Shown here one piece after another: positions 1 to 9,697 of a stretch of 64,000 nucleotides of DNA. Numbering within the stretch: the stretch's first letter is position 1; each line of letters begins with the position of its first letter. The DNA is taken from assembly GCA_022059125.1 (NCBI GenBank), contig JAEUWY010000005.1, positions 4,216,001 through 4,280,000 of the forward strand, written 5' to 3'. The DNA comes from Corynespora cassiicola (taxonomy: Eukaryota > Ascomycota > Dothideomycetes > Pleosporales > Corynesporascaceae). The position numbers were made by a program, and so were the translations under genes. The notes beneath the pieces were generated by a model, which saw nothing but the letters and a program-made list of their open reading frames with translations, ran no database searches and was not told the DNA's origin.

Positions 1-2
1 CT

Positions 3-878
3 CCCCAAGGCTGGAACACTCCATACATCATCGCCATGATTGTTCTCGGCTTCTGTCTCTTCCCCGCCTTCGCCATCTGGGAGAGGAACTTTGCCCCCGT
101 CCAGTTCTTGCCCTGGAAGTACCTCAAGCAAGGCACCATCCTCGGTTCATGCTTGCTTTATGGCGTCATGTTCTTGTCTACCATGACTTGGAACGGATAC
201 TTCAACTCGTACCTCCAGGTCGTCAACAGGCTGAGCATCACCAATGCCGGTTATGTCCTCAACTCCTTTGCGCTCACTTCGGCCGTGTTTGGTCCCCTCA
301 TTGGTTGGCTCATTAGCTACACCGGCAACTTCAAGTGGGTGGCCTACTCTGGTGTGCCCATTATGCTCCTGGGTACCGCTCTCATCATTCCATTCCGTGC
401 TCCAGACACCAACCCCGGTGTCATTGCCTTGACCCAGATTCTCGTCGGTCTCGGTACCGGCATCTTCGCCCTTTGCGGTCAGCTTGCTGTCATGACTCCG
501 GTTACCCACCAGCAAATCGCCGCCGTCAACGCCCTCTGGGGTCTCTTTGGAAGCTTCGGCGCTGCCATTGGCTATGCCATTGCGAGCGCCATGTGGACCA
601 ACTTGCTACCTACAGAGCTGCTCAACCGCCTTCCCGAGAGCTCCAAGGCTGATTACTTGACCATTTACGGCGACATGGTCCTGCAAATGTCTTATGCCGA
701 TGGTTCTCTTGAGCGCGAAGCTGTTGTCGGCGCTTACCAGAGCGTTATGCGCAAGATGGTCATCGCCGGTGCCTGCCTTGTCCCTCTCTGCATTGGCTCC
801 ATCTGGCTCTGGAAGGACATCAACATCAAGAAGCTGGAGGAGGAAGAGGGCAAGCAGACCAAGGGCAACGTCTTTTAA
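3..878 (+). CDS. Siderophore-iron transporter, MFS (5' truncated by window edge)
   Basis: C-terminal half of a major facilitator of the siderophore-iron transporter (SIT) family, which imports ferric siderophores through the plasma membrane by proton symport. The frame is open from base 3 to the stop at 876-878, and the first in-window Met (position 36) is internal, so the N-terminal half lies outside. About six hydrophobic helices are visible. The segments around 'YLQVVNRLSITNAGYV' and 'MTPVTHQQIAAVNALWGLFG', and the long extracellular loop before the last helix, are typical of fungal MirB/Sit1-like carriers. The tail is short, acidic and lysine-rich. No intron is seen in the visible part. 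The family call is firm; the siderophore carried cannot be told. Confidence 0.88.
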   Translation, partial: PQGWNTPYIIAMIVLGFCLFPAFAIWERNFAPVQFLPWKYLKQGTILGSCLLYGVMFLSTMTWNGYFNSYLQVVNRLSITNAGYVLNSFALTSAVFGPLIGWLISYTGNFKWVAYSGVPIMLLGTALIIPFRAPDTNPGVIALTQILVGLGTGIFALCGQLAVMTPVTHQQIAAVNALWGLFGSFGAAIGYAIASAMWTNLLPTELLNRLPESSKADYLTIYGDMVLQMSYADGSLEREAVVGAYQSVMRKMVIAGACLVPLCIGSIWLWKDINIKKLEEEEGKQTKGNVF

Positions 879-1781
879 AGACGTGCTCCTGTTTGCTCAT
901 TCTATCTGTGCGCATCCGCCATCATCAACATCATCTATAGGGAGTTGGGGGGGTCCTGGGGACATGGGAATTGGGTGTAGGGAAAAAGACCATATTTAAA
1001 CACGTAATCGCTCTGGAGTTGGGAAGGGGGTCGAGGCAGTTGTAGCATCATTTTGTAGTACCTTGCGATTATACCATCGATACGGACAAACTTTGACGTT
1101 ATCACGTACTCTCGTTCTAATACAAGACATTTTTGAATTCCGCAAACTATCAACACTGAGCTGTCAACCTGCCGTTTCAAGAACTGATGTGTAAAATCTC
1201 CATGCCATATCATCTGTGCGACCTCTCCGACACACTGACAAGTCTCTGAACCACGCACAGCCAAGCATGCCCGATCTACATACTCGCCTCCTGTGATCAA
1301 CGACGGGCCCCGGTTTAGAAATTTTGGCGTGTTTCGCCTAAGTCTTCCCGTTCGGGCAGTCCCGGAGGAAATTCCATGTAGTCATTTGGCGTTCCTTTTC
1401 CCACTGTTCGCCCCTGGGCTCTTCTTGGCTACCGACGAGGTATGGGTAGGTGGAGCAATGGCAAACAGCCCAGCGCGCCCAAGGCGCCACCACGTCACAG
1501 CCACAACCGCCATGACGATTACAAAAGTGGAAATCCAGCCAAAAAAAAAAGAAGAAGAAGGCAGCCCCATGGCTCCACGTGAGAAAGAGAATGAGATGGC
1601 AATAGCGACGGCGGAGCATATGCCACGCAGAGGAGACGCAGCGCCCTCCGTCGCACCCACAGTTTTTTTTTTTTTTTTTTTTGCATCACGAGCAAGTGAC
1701 AGATGCCAATATGAAGGCGTCCATCCCTCCCGACGCCACTCTACATCCCCATTGTTTAGGCCTATTATATACCTGCTCACC
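879..1781. other. Intergenic: siderophore transporter 3' flank and upstream region of a small secreted-protein candidate
   Basis: No supported gene. A long open frame (1293-1892, plus) exists here, but its composition is low-complexity and it runs into the putative signal-peptide exon at 1782. A T20 homopolymer lies at 1663-1682 and an A-rich tract near 1542-1560. 'tattatatacc' around 1764-1774 is a possible TATA-like element, but it is very close to the ATG at 1782. Confidence 0.5.
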
Positions 1782-2502
1782 ATGAAATACCTCCGAACCA
1801 CGTTACCCGCGCTGAGCGCCCTGATACTCCTCCCCTCCCCCCCCAACCCCAACCCCAACACCAACACCAACACCAACCCCCCCTCTCCCTAATCTCCGTA
1901 AGCCAACCCTCTAATTCTATTCAAACAAACCCCCCCTCCCGATAGTCCCCCAAAGCGTGCCCTAATTCCCGGAGCTCCAGACCAAGCTCTGCGCAGGCCC
2001 CGACTTCTCGGGCTACTGCCCGACGCTAGTGCGCCGCCGCAGCGTCTGCATCGATGCTTCCGAGCTCGGTGGGCCTGTCCGCTCCGTCTTGCCGCTTCAC
2101 GGCGCGTTTTGCGTCTTGTATACGTAAGCCTCCCTGGCTGCGTAACCCCCCCCCCCCCCCCCCTGCTGCTGCTGCTGCTACTACTACTACTGTCCGGTTT
2201 GTTTTCTTTGCTGGGAAGCGTCGAGATGGCTGTAGTAAGTAGTTAGGGTGTGTGTGTGTGCGCGGTGCCTGGATGACATGTCCCCGCTTGTTTTTTGCTC
2301 CGTCTGGTGTTGCATTTCGGACGTCTATCCCTGAATCTAGGGAGAGTCGGGGGGAGGGAAAGTATGCTTTTGGAAATGAGGAGTGGAATGCACTGACTAA
2401 CTGATTGACTGACTGACTAATCGGGCCAATGACAGCGATTCTGATTATACGACGAGTCGCCTTGGAAAAACGTGCTTTGTGGATGGGCTGACGGGGGGGT
2501 GA
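1782..2502 (+). pseudogene. Small cysteine-rich secreted protein candidate (crystallin-like Cys pattern), exon 1 apparently frameshifted
   Basis: Three pieces fit a small secreted protein. Exon 1 begins at ATG 1782 with a signal-peptide-like stretch (MKYLRTTLPALSALILLP), then enters an AACCCC/AACACC tract and meets a stop at 1890-1892, just before a good donor (GTAAGC at 1897). Exon 2, 1981-2123, follows an acceptor ending CTCCAG and has Cys-Ala-Gly-Pro-Asp-Phe-Ser-Gly-Tyr-Cys followed by two more cysteines. Exon 3, 2436-2502, follows GACAG and contributes a further Cys before the stop. Exons 2 and 3 join in phase across a 312-nt intron that contains a C18 run. The spacing of C, FxGxC, C and GxxCxLY resembles small fungal secreted proteins with a gamma-crystallin-like fold; that link is by pattern only. 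Exon 1 reaches the donor in the required phase only if one frame shift occurs in the C-rich tract. Either the allele is broken or the tract is mis-assembled. Confidence 0.42.
2146..2190 (+). repeat. C18 homopolymer followed by CTG and CTA trinucleotide runs
   Basis: Eighteen C (2146-2163) followed directly by five CTG-type and four CTA-type triplets. It lies inside the proposed second intron of the small secreted-protein candidate. Confidence 0.9.
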
Positions 2503-3188
2503 GCCCGAGGTCGACATGGGCGGGCGGGTACGGTCCATGAGATGTTCGTGGCAGAGGTGGGAGTTGGATTTTAGGGAGCCGGGGGTGGGGATGGGGGCGT
2601 GGAATGGGGAGGGTGAGTGAGGGCTGGAAGGGGTTGGGATGGGAGGGAGGGGTGTGATGACTGCTGGGTCAAAATAGGGTAATGTGTGTGGTTTGGCCCA
2701 AGGGAAGGGTTTCTTCGAGTTACAAGAGGTGGTGTTACATGTCCATGGGGTTTCTTGTTCCTAGTGTTCAAGTCCGAGGTATCAACATGCCAAAAATAAA
2801 AGGTAACCGCGCGCTCCTTGCCAATCAGAGATTCTGCTGCGCGGAGGAACTGATAAAACTTAGACGTCGAACTGGACATTCTGGTCTCGGACTGGGAATA
2901 AGAAAAATAACAGGAGTGAATATAAATCATGAGTGGCAATGATCCATCACATGGGCGGACTTGATGCTCGGAGTCACCATGCTTACTGTTACAATGACTG
3001 AGTCAACGGCTTGGTGTCCCCTACCTTCATTCAACATCGCAATTCATACACATCCACGCCTTACCTATCCGTGTACTTGTACGAAATCAGCAGCTGAGAG
3101 TCGGCTGTCTTTATGATAAATCTTAATTTTGTTACTCTGTAATTTCTGACCCCGAATATACAACAGTTGGCCTGTCTTACGCTCAGCC
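2503..3188. other. Intergenic between two secreted-protein candidates
   Basis: G-rich on the plus strand at 2575-2660, then mixed sequence. No open frame with coding character and no clear structural element was found. It probably holds the promoter of the gene starting at 3189. Confidence 0.5.
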
Positions 3189-4191
3189 ATGCGTATAGCT
3201 GTCACTATTCTCAGTGCAATCAGCTTGATAGACTACACCGCATCCTTGCCACAGCCGATGCGTAATGCACCACAATTCAGGCTCCCACTCCCAAATGTAA
3301 GTTCTCTTATGCTCCTGCGCATGCCACCTATCCAGATCCTAGAAGGTTCCCTGAGCGCCCCTAACCAACCCCACAGGTCGTTCTCTTTACCGGCCCCAAT
3401 GGCCGCGGAAACGCCATCAACATCAAACAAGTCACATCCGTATGCCGCAACATCGGCCTGGAAGCGCCCGGCACCAAAGGCGCCGCGGTCCAGGACGGCG
3501 CAGCATGCCTCTTCTTTACCCAGCGCAGCTGCGACAAGGCCTCCACGCCGCAGCCACTCGTCAAAACAGCGGCCCAGGGCGTCGACTTTGATCCAGCCTG
3601 GGCCCCAGACGGGGCCAAGAGCATGGCGTGCTTCTGGGACGCCAACTGGCTCTCCATCACCAAGTGGGAGCAAGTGGACCAGGACATTGCACCCGCCTAC
3701 ATGGACTGGCCAGGCTTTGATGGTGGGCATAAAGCCAGTCCGGTGCCGGAGGAGGGCCCGGATTTCGCCCCCGCGAGGCCGCTGCATGTAAGCGTGAATA
3801 CTACCTTACCCCTCCCCTCCCTTCCCGTGTAGAAGTGGCGACAGCGCTGATCAGCCCGCCTTAGACAAAGATATGCACCGAGGCCCTGTTCATGGGTGCT
3901 TGCAAGGTGGTGGACCATGGCGAACACGAGTGCCTGGAGCTGGACGGGCTGCTGCCGGCGACAGGTAGCGTCCAGCCACAGAATGGGAGCAGCGCGGCTG
4001 TTTGTAACCTGTACCAGTAAGTTGTTTGCCTCGCTCATGTTTGATTCGGCCCGGCGCTGACGTCTGGCGCTAGGAACGCAGCCTGTAGCGGTGCCCTTTG
4101 GCCGCGGCCGTTGACCATGGGAACCGGTGGGATTGGGGATTTGAGGGGATGGAGTCCGGGCGTTCTGTACATGACGTGTTCCCTTGTGTGA
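3189..4191 (+). CDS. Putative secreted cysteine-rich protein, 262 aa, unknown family
   Basis: Four exons join in phase: 3189-3296, 3377-3787, 3865-4016 and 4074-4191. All introns are GT..AG of 57-80 nt, with donors GTAAGT, GTAAGC and GTAAGT. The start at 3189 gives a signal-peptide-like N-terminus (MRIAVTILSAISLIDYTAS) and then a Pro-rich stretch. The mature part carries ten cysteines spread over exons 2-4, an even number that would suit disulfides, plus aromatic patches such as 'CFWDANWLSITKWEQV'. It has no transmembrane helix and no catalytic motif I recognise. It may be an extracellular or effector-like protein, but only the secretion signal and cysteine content support that. A G18 run follows the stop codon almost directly. 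Confidence 0.6.
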
Positions 4192-4763
4192 TGTGGGGGG
4201 GGGGGGGGGGGGTTTGTCAAGGGAAGGAGCGTTGGGCACTGGTTGGCAGGAGCCGGCCTTCGGTATACGCGGCTGGGCCCGGGTGTGCACCTTGGTAATG
4301 GCAAACGCAGTGCTAAATATATCTCGCGAGGTATAATGCATTAAACTTGGTAATCTTGTCTTGACCGTCCAAGCAAGCCTATGCCGTCCTAGACGGCGCA
4401 CTGAGCGATTTGTACTGTCGGTTCGATTGCCATGGGCACCACCGCCGTGCCGCCATCAACTCCGAGATGCCCTCCAGGCTTGCTGTCAGACGAATGTATT
4501 GGGTACATGGTACCCCTGCGAATGGGAAAATATCGCACCAACTAAGGAAGGGTATAGACATGAAAGATGCGATTCCAAGACAGACTGTGCCCAGGGTATA
4601 AAACCGTGCAGACCCCAAAACAACCATGATAAGATGATCCAGAAAGATCTCAAGCCTCCGAAACCCCCGCATCGCCCAATCGTCCATCACCTTCGAGCGG
4701 TATAGAGCCCTGGCTGCTCCCATGGTTCTGTAAAGCGTCTTGATTAGATTACTGGTCGAACAT
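4192..4763. other. Convergent intergenic region, includes G18 run
   Basis: Lies between the ends of the secreted-protein gene (plus) and the dynein light intermediate chain gene (minus). It starts with a G18 homopolymer (4195-4212). A minus-strand open frame (4379-4843) with a hydrophobic stretch overlaps the last dynein exon and is not convincing as a gene. Confidence 0.5.
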
Positions 4764-6553
4764 CTATGCACCTCTCGGGCTGTTGGCAGTCGAATTCGAA
4801 CCTGTTTTGATGAGGCCGGAAAAGAAGGACATGAGCTTGTCATTGTCCAGCTTTGGATCCCCTCCGTTGCCTGGCGGCGTCATGCGCGACTCGGTTTCGT
4901 GTGCCCGGTTTGCTTCTCGGTCCTGCAGAGCGTTAGAGATTCCATGGCACCACGGCATGACCGGCACAGTGCTCAACCTACTTGCAGACGCTTGACCATC
5001 TCGTCGGCATTCACCTGGATGCCACCCATGTTGAATTGCACCGGTCCGATGTGCTCCTCGACCACCCCCGACACGTCCTCGGAGTAGTTGTTCGCTCCCG
5101 TGTTCTGCTCCTTTCGCTGCGTCCGCATCTTTGCGTCGTTTTCGTCCTCGCGCCGCAGTTGCTCCAAGATGAGGTTCTGCTCCGCCAAAAAGTCTTGGGC
5201 GTCCTTGCTCGCCACTTCGATGCCGTTACCCTGCTTGGAGTGCAACGTAGACAGGGGGTAATCGGACTCGGGGTTGCGGATCGTCTCCTCGTATATCGAT
5301 GTCGCAGAAGGACCCTCATCGGTCTGCTCCTCTTCGGTTGGTGGCTGGGGCTGGCCGTTGGCTTCTTCGGTCCCTGCTGGAGGCTGACCGTTTGTGACGG
5401 GCTTCATGTGCTGTGGAATGTCAATGTCGACACTCCACCTCTGGCTGATGCCCTCCACGTCGAAACCCTCGCGGAGGATGCGGATCTTGGCCCATGAATC
5501 CCAATTTGGCGGCACCAAGACTCGATCGCGGTCTGTCACGTTGTGCTTCAGCTGTTTTTGTTTCAATAACGACTTGATCCCCAGCGTCGAATGGATCAAA
5601 GTCTGGAGGGAGCCCGGGGCCGAGGGCATCGTGTAGACCAAGCTTGCGCCGTGCTTGAGCAAAATGGTGCGCATGTATTGCAGGATGAAGTCGAACTCTT
5701 CCTCTTTCCAGCCCCGCTCACGCTCCAGGGCCTCGATCTTGTCGGCATTCTGGCACACGACGCATAGTGGAATGCCTAGCGGCTCATCCCACTCTCCGGG
5801 GCCGAGGGGAACTTTGACATTTTCCAATGCGCTACTTGCCGACTCAGCGCCGCCAGCCCCCCTGCCCTTGTCCTGTAATGTGGAGATGTTCTCCTCGAGC
5901 ACCTCCTTGGACGCATCATCGAGGGACAAGATCAGAGACCTCAGGACGCGGATCCAGTCGCGCAACTGCCGTATCCATAGCCAGGGGTGGTTCCAGTCGA
6001 GCAGGATGACGACGAGCATGTGCGGCAGGGTGCGCGGGTTGAGGTAGGGCTTGATCAAGGGGGTGAAGGAGGGCGAGGGGTTGGCCAGGAGGTATAGTGA
6101 GAGGCGCGCGAGGGTATCTGCATTTGATGTCAGCGGTGCGCTTCGTTGGGGGCATGCATCAGAGTGAGGGATACGCACCCTCGTGGTCAGTGTCTAGAAC
6201 GTCCTGGTACGTGTAGCCCAGGGCAAACTGGTTCGCAATTGGCGGCTTCCGTCCGCGATCAGGCGGGCGGCGGTTGTTGGCATTTTCTGTTGACACCGAC
6301 TCGAGAAACTCGCGCTGTGTCTCCGGGGTGCCGCCTGGCGGGTATGTTAGCATTCACCGCTCCGCACCAACAAATAACGACAGGTGTACGCACCCAAGAC
6401 GAGGAGGCTCTTCTCGGGCAGGCGCTTGCCGCTTGAGATGTTGTCCAGCATGGGCTTCCATATCTCCTCGCGGTCCTGGTCCCCGCTGGCGGGCCTGTCA
6501 TAGCTCCCCGAGGCCCTCGTGGGGAAGTGGCCTGTCCGACGCGCGCTCGCCAT
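4764..6553 (-). CDS. Cytoplasmic dynein light intermediate chain
   Basis: Subunit of cytoplasmic dynein that binds the heavy chain through its GTPase-like domain and cargo adaptors through its C-terminus. Four exons join in phase: 6553-6394, 6334-6179, 6117-4982 and 4922-4764 (536 aa). The N-terminal beta strand and loop read 'LLVLGGTPETQREF', where a Ras-like P-loop would be; the GKS/T of true GTPases is absent, which I recall as usual in fungal members. 'LVVILLDWNHPWLW' and 'PLCVVCQNADKIEALE' match core strands of the domain. The last exon supplies the C-terminal amphipathic helix ('DKLMSFFSGLIK') expected for adaptor binding. A reading that ignores the last intron would stop at 4973 and lose this helix. 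The promoter is shared with IST3, which starts 430 bp away on the other strand. Confidence 0.9.
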
Positions 6554-6983
6554 TGCGGAGGTGCTTCGGGAGTTCTAGGCGCGTGCGGCGGCGGGCTCCT
6601 GGGCTTCTGGGCTGGTCGTAGGAGGGGTTTGGGGGTTGCGGGGGAGAAGATGGGACGGGAAGCGCAAGGGAATGGCAGCGGAGCGTTTGGCGGGGCGTTG
6701 GCGACGTGTGCGGTGGACTGGCGTGGGCTGCGGTGGGCGTTGCCAGGAGCTCCAGCCCGGAAGGTTTCGTGCAGATGCGCAGGGGTCCCCGTGCCAAGCC
6801 CGTCGACTTTTTAGTCGTGCTCCTCCGCCGCACCCTGGACCTGACGTCTTTGGCCCCCGCCGCTCTCCTTCTTTCTCTCTTCACGATACCTGCCCTTGAT
6901 ACCACGACTGTGCTCGAAACGCCCATTGCCCGGGCCTGCTGTGCCCCTCCCCAACCCCCCTCACGACCCGCCTCCCCACCACC
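6554..6983. promoter_or_regulatory. Divergent promoter between dynein light intermediate chain and IST3
   Basis: 430 bp separate the two start codons, which point away from each other. The region is CT-rich on the plus strand close to the IST3 start (6850-6980), as is common in fungal house-keeping promoters, and shows no clear TATA box. Confidence 0.55.
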
Positions 6984-7931
6984 ATGAACAAGATCCGCAA
7001 CATCCAGAAGCTCAACCAGCGCGAGCTTGCCGAGGGCATAAGTCCCAATGCGTCCTGGCACACCGACTACCGCGACACCGCCTTCATCTACATTGGCGGC
7101 TTGCCCTACGAGCTGTCCGAGGGCGACATCATCACCGTCTTCTCCCAGTACGGCGAGCCCGTGTGGATAAAGCTGGCGCGTGACAAAGAGACTGGCAAGT
7201 CGCGTGGATTTGCCTGGCTCAAGTATGAGGATCAAAGGAGCTGTGACCTGGCCGTGGACAACCTCGCCGGCGCCACGGTCCTCGATAGGATGATTACCGT
7301 CGATCATGCACGTTACAAGCCCCGCGACGACGAGGACATGAGGGACAATACTATGGGCGAAGTAGACATGGACCTCGATCACGAATCCGGTGATGAGAGG
7401 CACAGGAGGCGGCGCAGTGAAAGCGAGAGTGAATCGGATGAGGACAGGCCCATGCTACCAGAGGAAATCGAACTGGAGAGGTTGATCGAAACACTGGAGG
7501 AGGATGATCCCATGAAGGAATCCATGGTGAAGAGCCAGCAGGAGAAGGTTGATTCTGCTCTTAAGCGTCTGAGAAAGGCTAAGAGGAAGGAGAGAAAGGA
7601 GCAAGACCGTGAGCGTGAGCGCGAGAGACGCCATCGGAGAGACAGGTCCAGGGACCGGCACCGCGACCGTGACCGCAGCCCAAGGAGGATCAAAGACGAA
7701 GATGGCTCCTCGCATCATCGGAGTTCGCGTCGAGACGATTCCAGAGATCGGGACGACAATCGTCGACGCCGTCACCGCGGTAGAGATCCGGATCGAGAAG
7801 AGCGTGACCGCGAGCGCAACCGATCCTCCGACCGCGACCGGACCAAGCGTCGTTATAGCTCCGGCGAGGATGACAGAAAGCGCGAGAAGAGAAACTCTAA
7901 GTCAGCATCTCCCCGCCGAGCCCGCGCTTGA
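6984..7931 (+). CDS. ist3: IST3/RBMX2-like RRM protein of the U2 snRNP RES complex
   Basis: Spliceosomal protein of the RES (retention and splicing) complex, in which IST3/Snu17 is the RRM scaffold that binds Bud13 and Pml1 on the pre-mRNA. Single exon, 315 aa. The N-terminal leader 'MNKIRNIQKLNQRELAEG' and the W-H-x-x-Y-R-D-T-A-F-I motif before the RRM are diagnostic of the family. The RRM spans about residues 32-110, with RNP2 'FIYIGGLPY' and RNP1 'KSRGFAWLKY'. An acidic region follows, then a long Arg/Asp/Ser-rich tail (about 200-315), longer than in the yeast protein and more like animal RBMX2. The tail codes for RD/RE repeats, which create spurious long frames on the opposite strand. Confidence 0.93.
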   Translation: MNKIRNIQKLNQRELAEGISPNASWHTDYRDTAFIYIGGLPYELSEGDIITVFSQYGEPVWIKLARDKETGKSRGFAWLKYEDQRSCDLAVDNLAGATVLDRMITVDHARYKPRDDEDMRDNTMGEVDMDLDHESGDERHRRRRSESESESDEDRPMLPEEIELERLIETLEEDDPMKESMVKSQQEKVDSALKRLRKAKRKERKEQDRERERERRHRRDRSRDRHRDRDRSPRRIKDEDGSSHHRSSRRDDSRDRDDNRRRRHRGRDPDREERDRERNRSSDRDRTKRRYSSGEDDRKREKRNSKSASPRRARA

Positions 7932-8377
7932 GTACAGCCGTCTCTACCAAGACCATGGGAAGTGGCCCCCACATGTCACATGTACTGGATACTTTCTTAG
8001 GACGTGGTTTGTACATTACTAAAAGCGAGGAACGAGCAATACTTCCTCGCACCATGACAATCAAGATACCCATTACGTTAAACGACTGAATTTGATTACC
8101 TGCTTTTGTCCATTTTGGGTCTTACCATCAGCCTTGATTTTGTCCCCCCCGACTGCCGCATATGACTGGACTAACTGCTGCCGTCGTTGTCTGAATCCAA
8201 GCCCCCGCATAAGCGAGGCTTAACATCTTAGATGCGGGGCCCGTCAGCAAACAGAGGCCATAAATTCGGGCCATCACGCGGTTTTTTATTCTCTAGAGGA
8301 TTGATAATACTCACCAGTTGTAGCGGCGCACCCGATTTTGTTTTACTCTCAGGCACATACCAAACACACACGCCAAA
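7932..8377. other. Intergenic: IST3 3' flank and nitronate monooxygenase promoter
   Basis: No gene seen. The last 60 bp before the start at 8378 are CA-rich, and the ATG context (GCCAAAATGCC) is favourable. Confidence 0.5.
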
Positions 8378-9421
8378 ATGCCAGACCTCAAGTCCACCCT
8401 TCCATGGACATCCAGTCCCCTCATCATCAACGCCCCGATGGCTGGCTTTGCAGGCGGAGACCTCGCCTCGGCCGTGACCCTTGCCGGCGGCCTGGGCCAA
8501 GTAGGCTGCATGTTCAGCGTCCCCGACGTGCGCGCCCAAGTCGAGCTCGCATCCTCAACCCTTCGCTCCAAGCCCGAATTCGCCTCCTCGCCCACTCTCC
8601 CCATCGGCGTGGGCTTCCTATCGCTCTTCACCAAGCCCGAAGACGCGCTCCCCGTCGTCGAAGAATTCAAGCCCGCCGTCGTGTGGCTCTACGCCGCGGC
8701 CACGCTCGACGATTACGCAACCTGGGCCGAGGGCGTCCGCCGCGTGTCGCCCTCGTCCCAGTTCTGGGTTCAGTGCGGGAGCGTGGCAGCCGCGCTGCAC
8801 ATTGCGCGGACGGCGCGTCCGGATACGATTTGTCTCCAGGGCGTGGATGCGGGCGGGCATGGGCTCGAGCAGGGCGCCAGCATCATCTCCCTGTTTCCGG
8901 AGACGGCGGATGCGTTTCGGAAGGAGGGAATTGACGGCGTTGCGCTGCTGGCGGCTGGGGGGATTGTAGATGGGAGGGGGGCGGCTGCTGCGGTTGCGCT
9001 GGGGGCTGAGGGGGTGGTCTTGGGGACCAAGTTTTTGGCTTCGCATGAGGTTATTGTCAATGAGACGTATCAGAAGGCTCTGTTGGTGGCCAAGGATGGA
9101 GGGCAGATTACGGCAAGGTCAAAGGTCTACGATGAGCTCCATGCTCCGAATGTTTGGCCGGCCGAGTGGGACGGGAGGAGTTTGGCCATGCAGAGCTACA
9201 AGGATTTTGTCGCCGGTGTAGATGTCGAGGAGATTCGAAGGTTGCACAATGAGGCGATTCAAAAGGAAGACAAAGGCTTTGCGGTTTCGCTGGAAGGGAG
9301 AGCTGCTATGTGGGCGGGGACGGGGGTGGGGCTGATTGATAAGGTGGAAGGAGCTGGGGATATTGTGGTGAGCGTGAGGGAAGATGCAAAGAAGATTTTG
9401 GAAAGGGTCTCGAAGTTCTGA
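8378..9421 (+). CDS. Nitronate monooxygenase (2-nitropropane dioxygenase family)
   Basis: FMN enzyme with a TIM-barrel fold that oxidises alkyl nitronates (from nitroalkanes such as 3-nitropropionate) to carbonyl compounds and nitrite. Single exon, 347 aa, the usual length. Visible family features are the N-terminal 'IINAPMAGFAGGDLASAV' strand/loop, 'VCQ-like' strand 4 ending in QCGS, the 'GVDAGGHG' loop that carries the FMN-contacting residues and the active-site region, and the phosphate-binding 'LLAAGGIVDGRGAAAAVALG' with 'GVVLGTKFLAS' after it. It is the first of three genes for small nitrogen-containing toxicants within 7 kb (see the HD protein and cyanide hydratase). The start is unambiguous. 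The true substrate cannot be told. Confidence 0.9.
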   Translation: MPDLKSTLPWTSSPLIINAPMAGFAGGDLASAVTLAGGLGQVGCMFSVPDVRAQVELASSTLRSKPEFASSPTLPIGVGFLSLFTKPEDALPVVEEFKPAVVWLYAAATLDDYATWAEGVRRVSPSSQFWVQCGSVAAALHIARTARPDTICLQGVDAGGHGLEQGASIISLFPETADAFRKEGIDGVALLAAGGIVDGRGAAAAVALGAEGVVLGTKFLASHEVIVNETYQKALLVAKDGGQITARSKVYDELHAPNVWPAEWDGRSLAMQSYKDFVAGVDVEEIRRLHNEAIQKEDKGFAVSLEGRAAMWAGTGVGLIDKVEGAGDIVVSVREDAKKILERVSKF

Positions 9422-9697
9422 GTCTTTCTCATGGACGCAATCTCTTGGACCTAGATAATGACAACAATAATATAAACACTCAGCAAAACCTATGCATCTC
9501 GATTTTGAGCGTTAACGAATGCGTCGTGGCAAAGACGAAGGTTGTACCTGACGCCCTTGTTCATCCGTTCTATGCACTAGTCTCGTTATAGCACGCGCTA
9601 AATGCGTGCCAAACCACCAGCTGAAATCCAAACTTCAATCCCTCTCTACAACGTCGCCTGTCTTGTTTTATTCGTCTTCAATTGTCAACAATATCTC

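Noticed and set aside
4416..4440. GGTTCGATTGCC, like a tRNA B box
   Set aside because: No A box at the right distance and no cloverleaf can be drawn around it.
4379..4843. 154-codon minus-strand frame with a hydrophobic stretch
   Set aside because: It overlaps the last dynein light intermediate chain exon in another frame and lies in that gene's 3' flank; no homology or promoter supports it.
6498..7403. 301-codon minus-strand frame opposite IST3
   Set aside because: It is antisense to the RRM coding region and the divergent promoter; its composition is explained by the IST3 codons.
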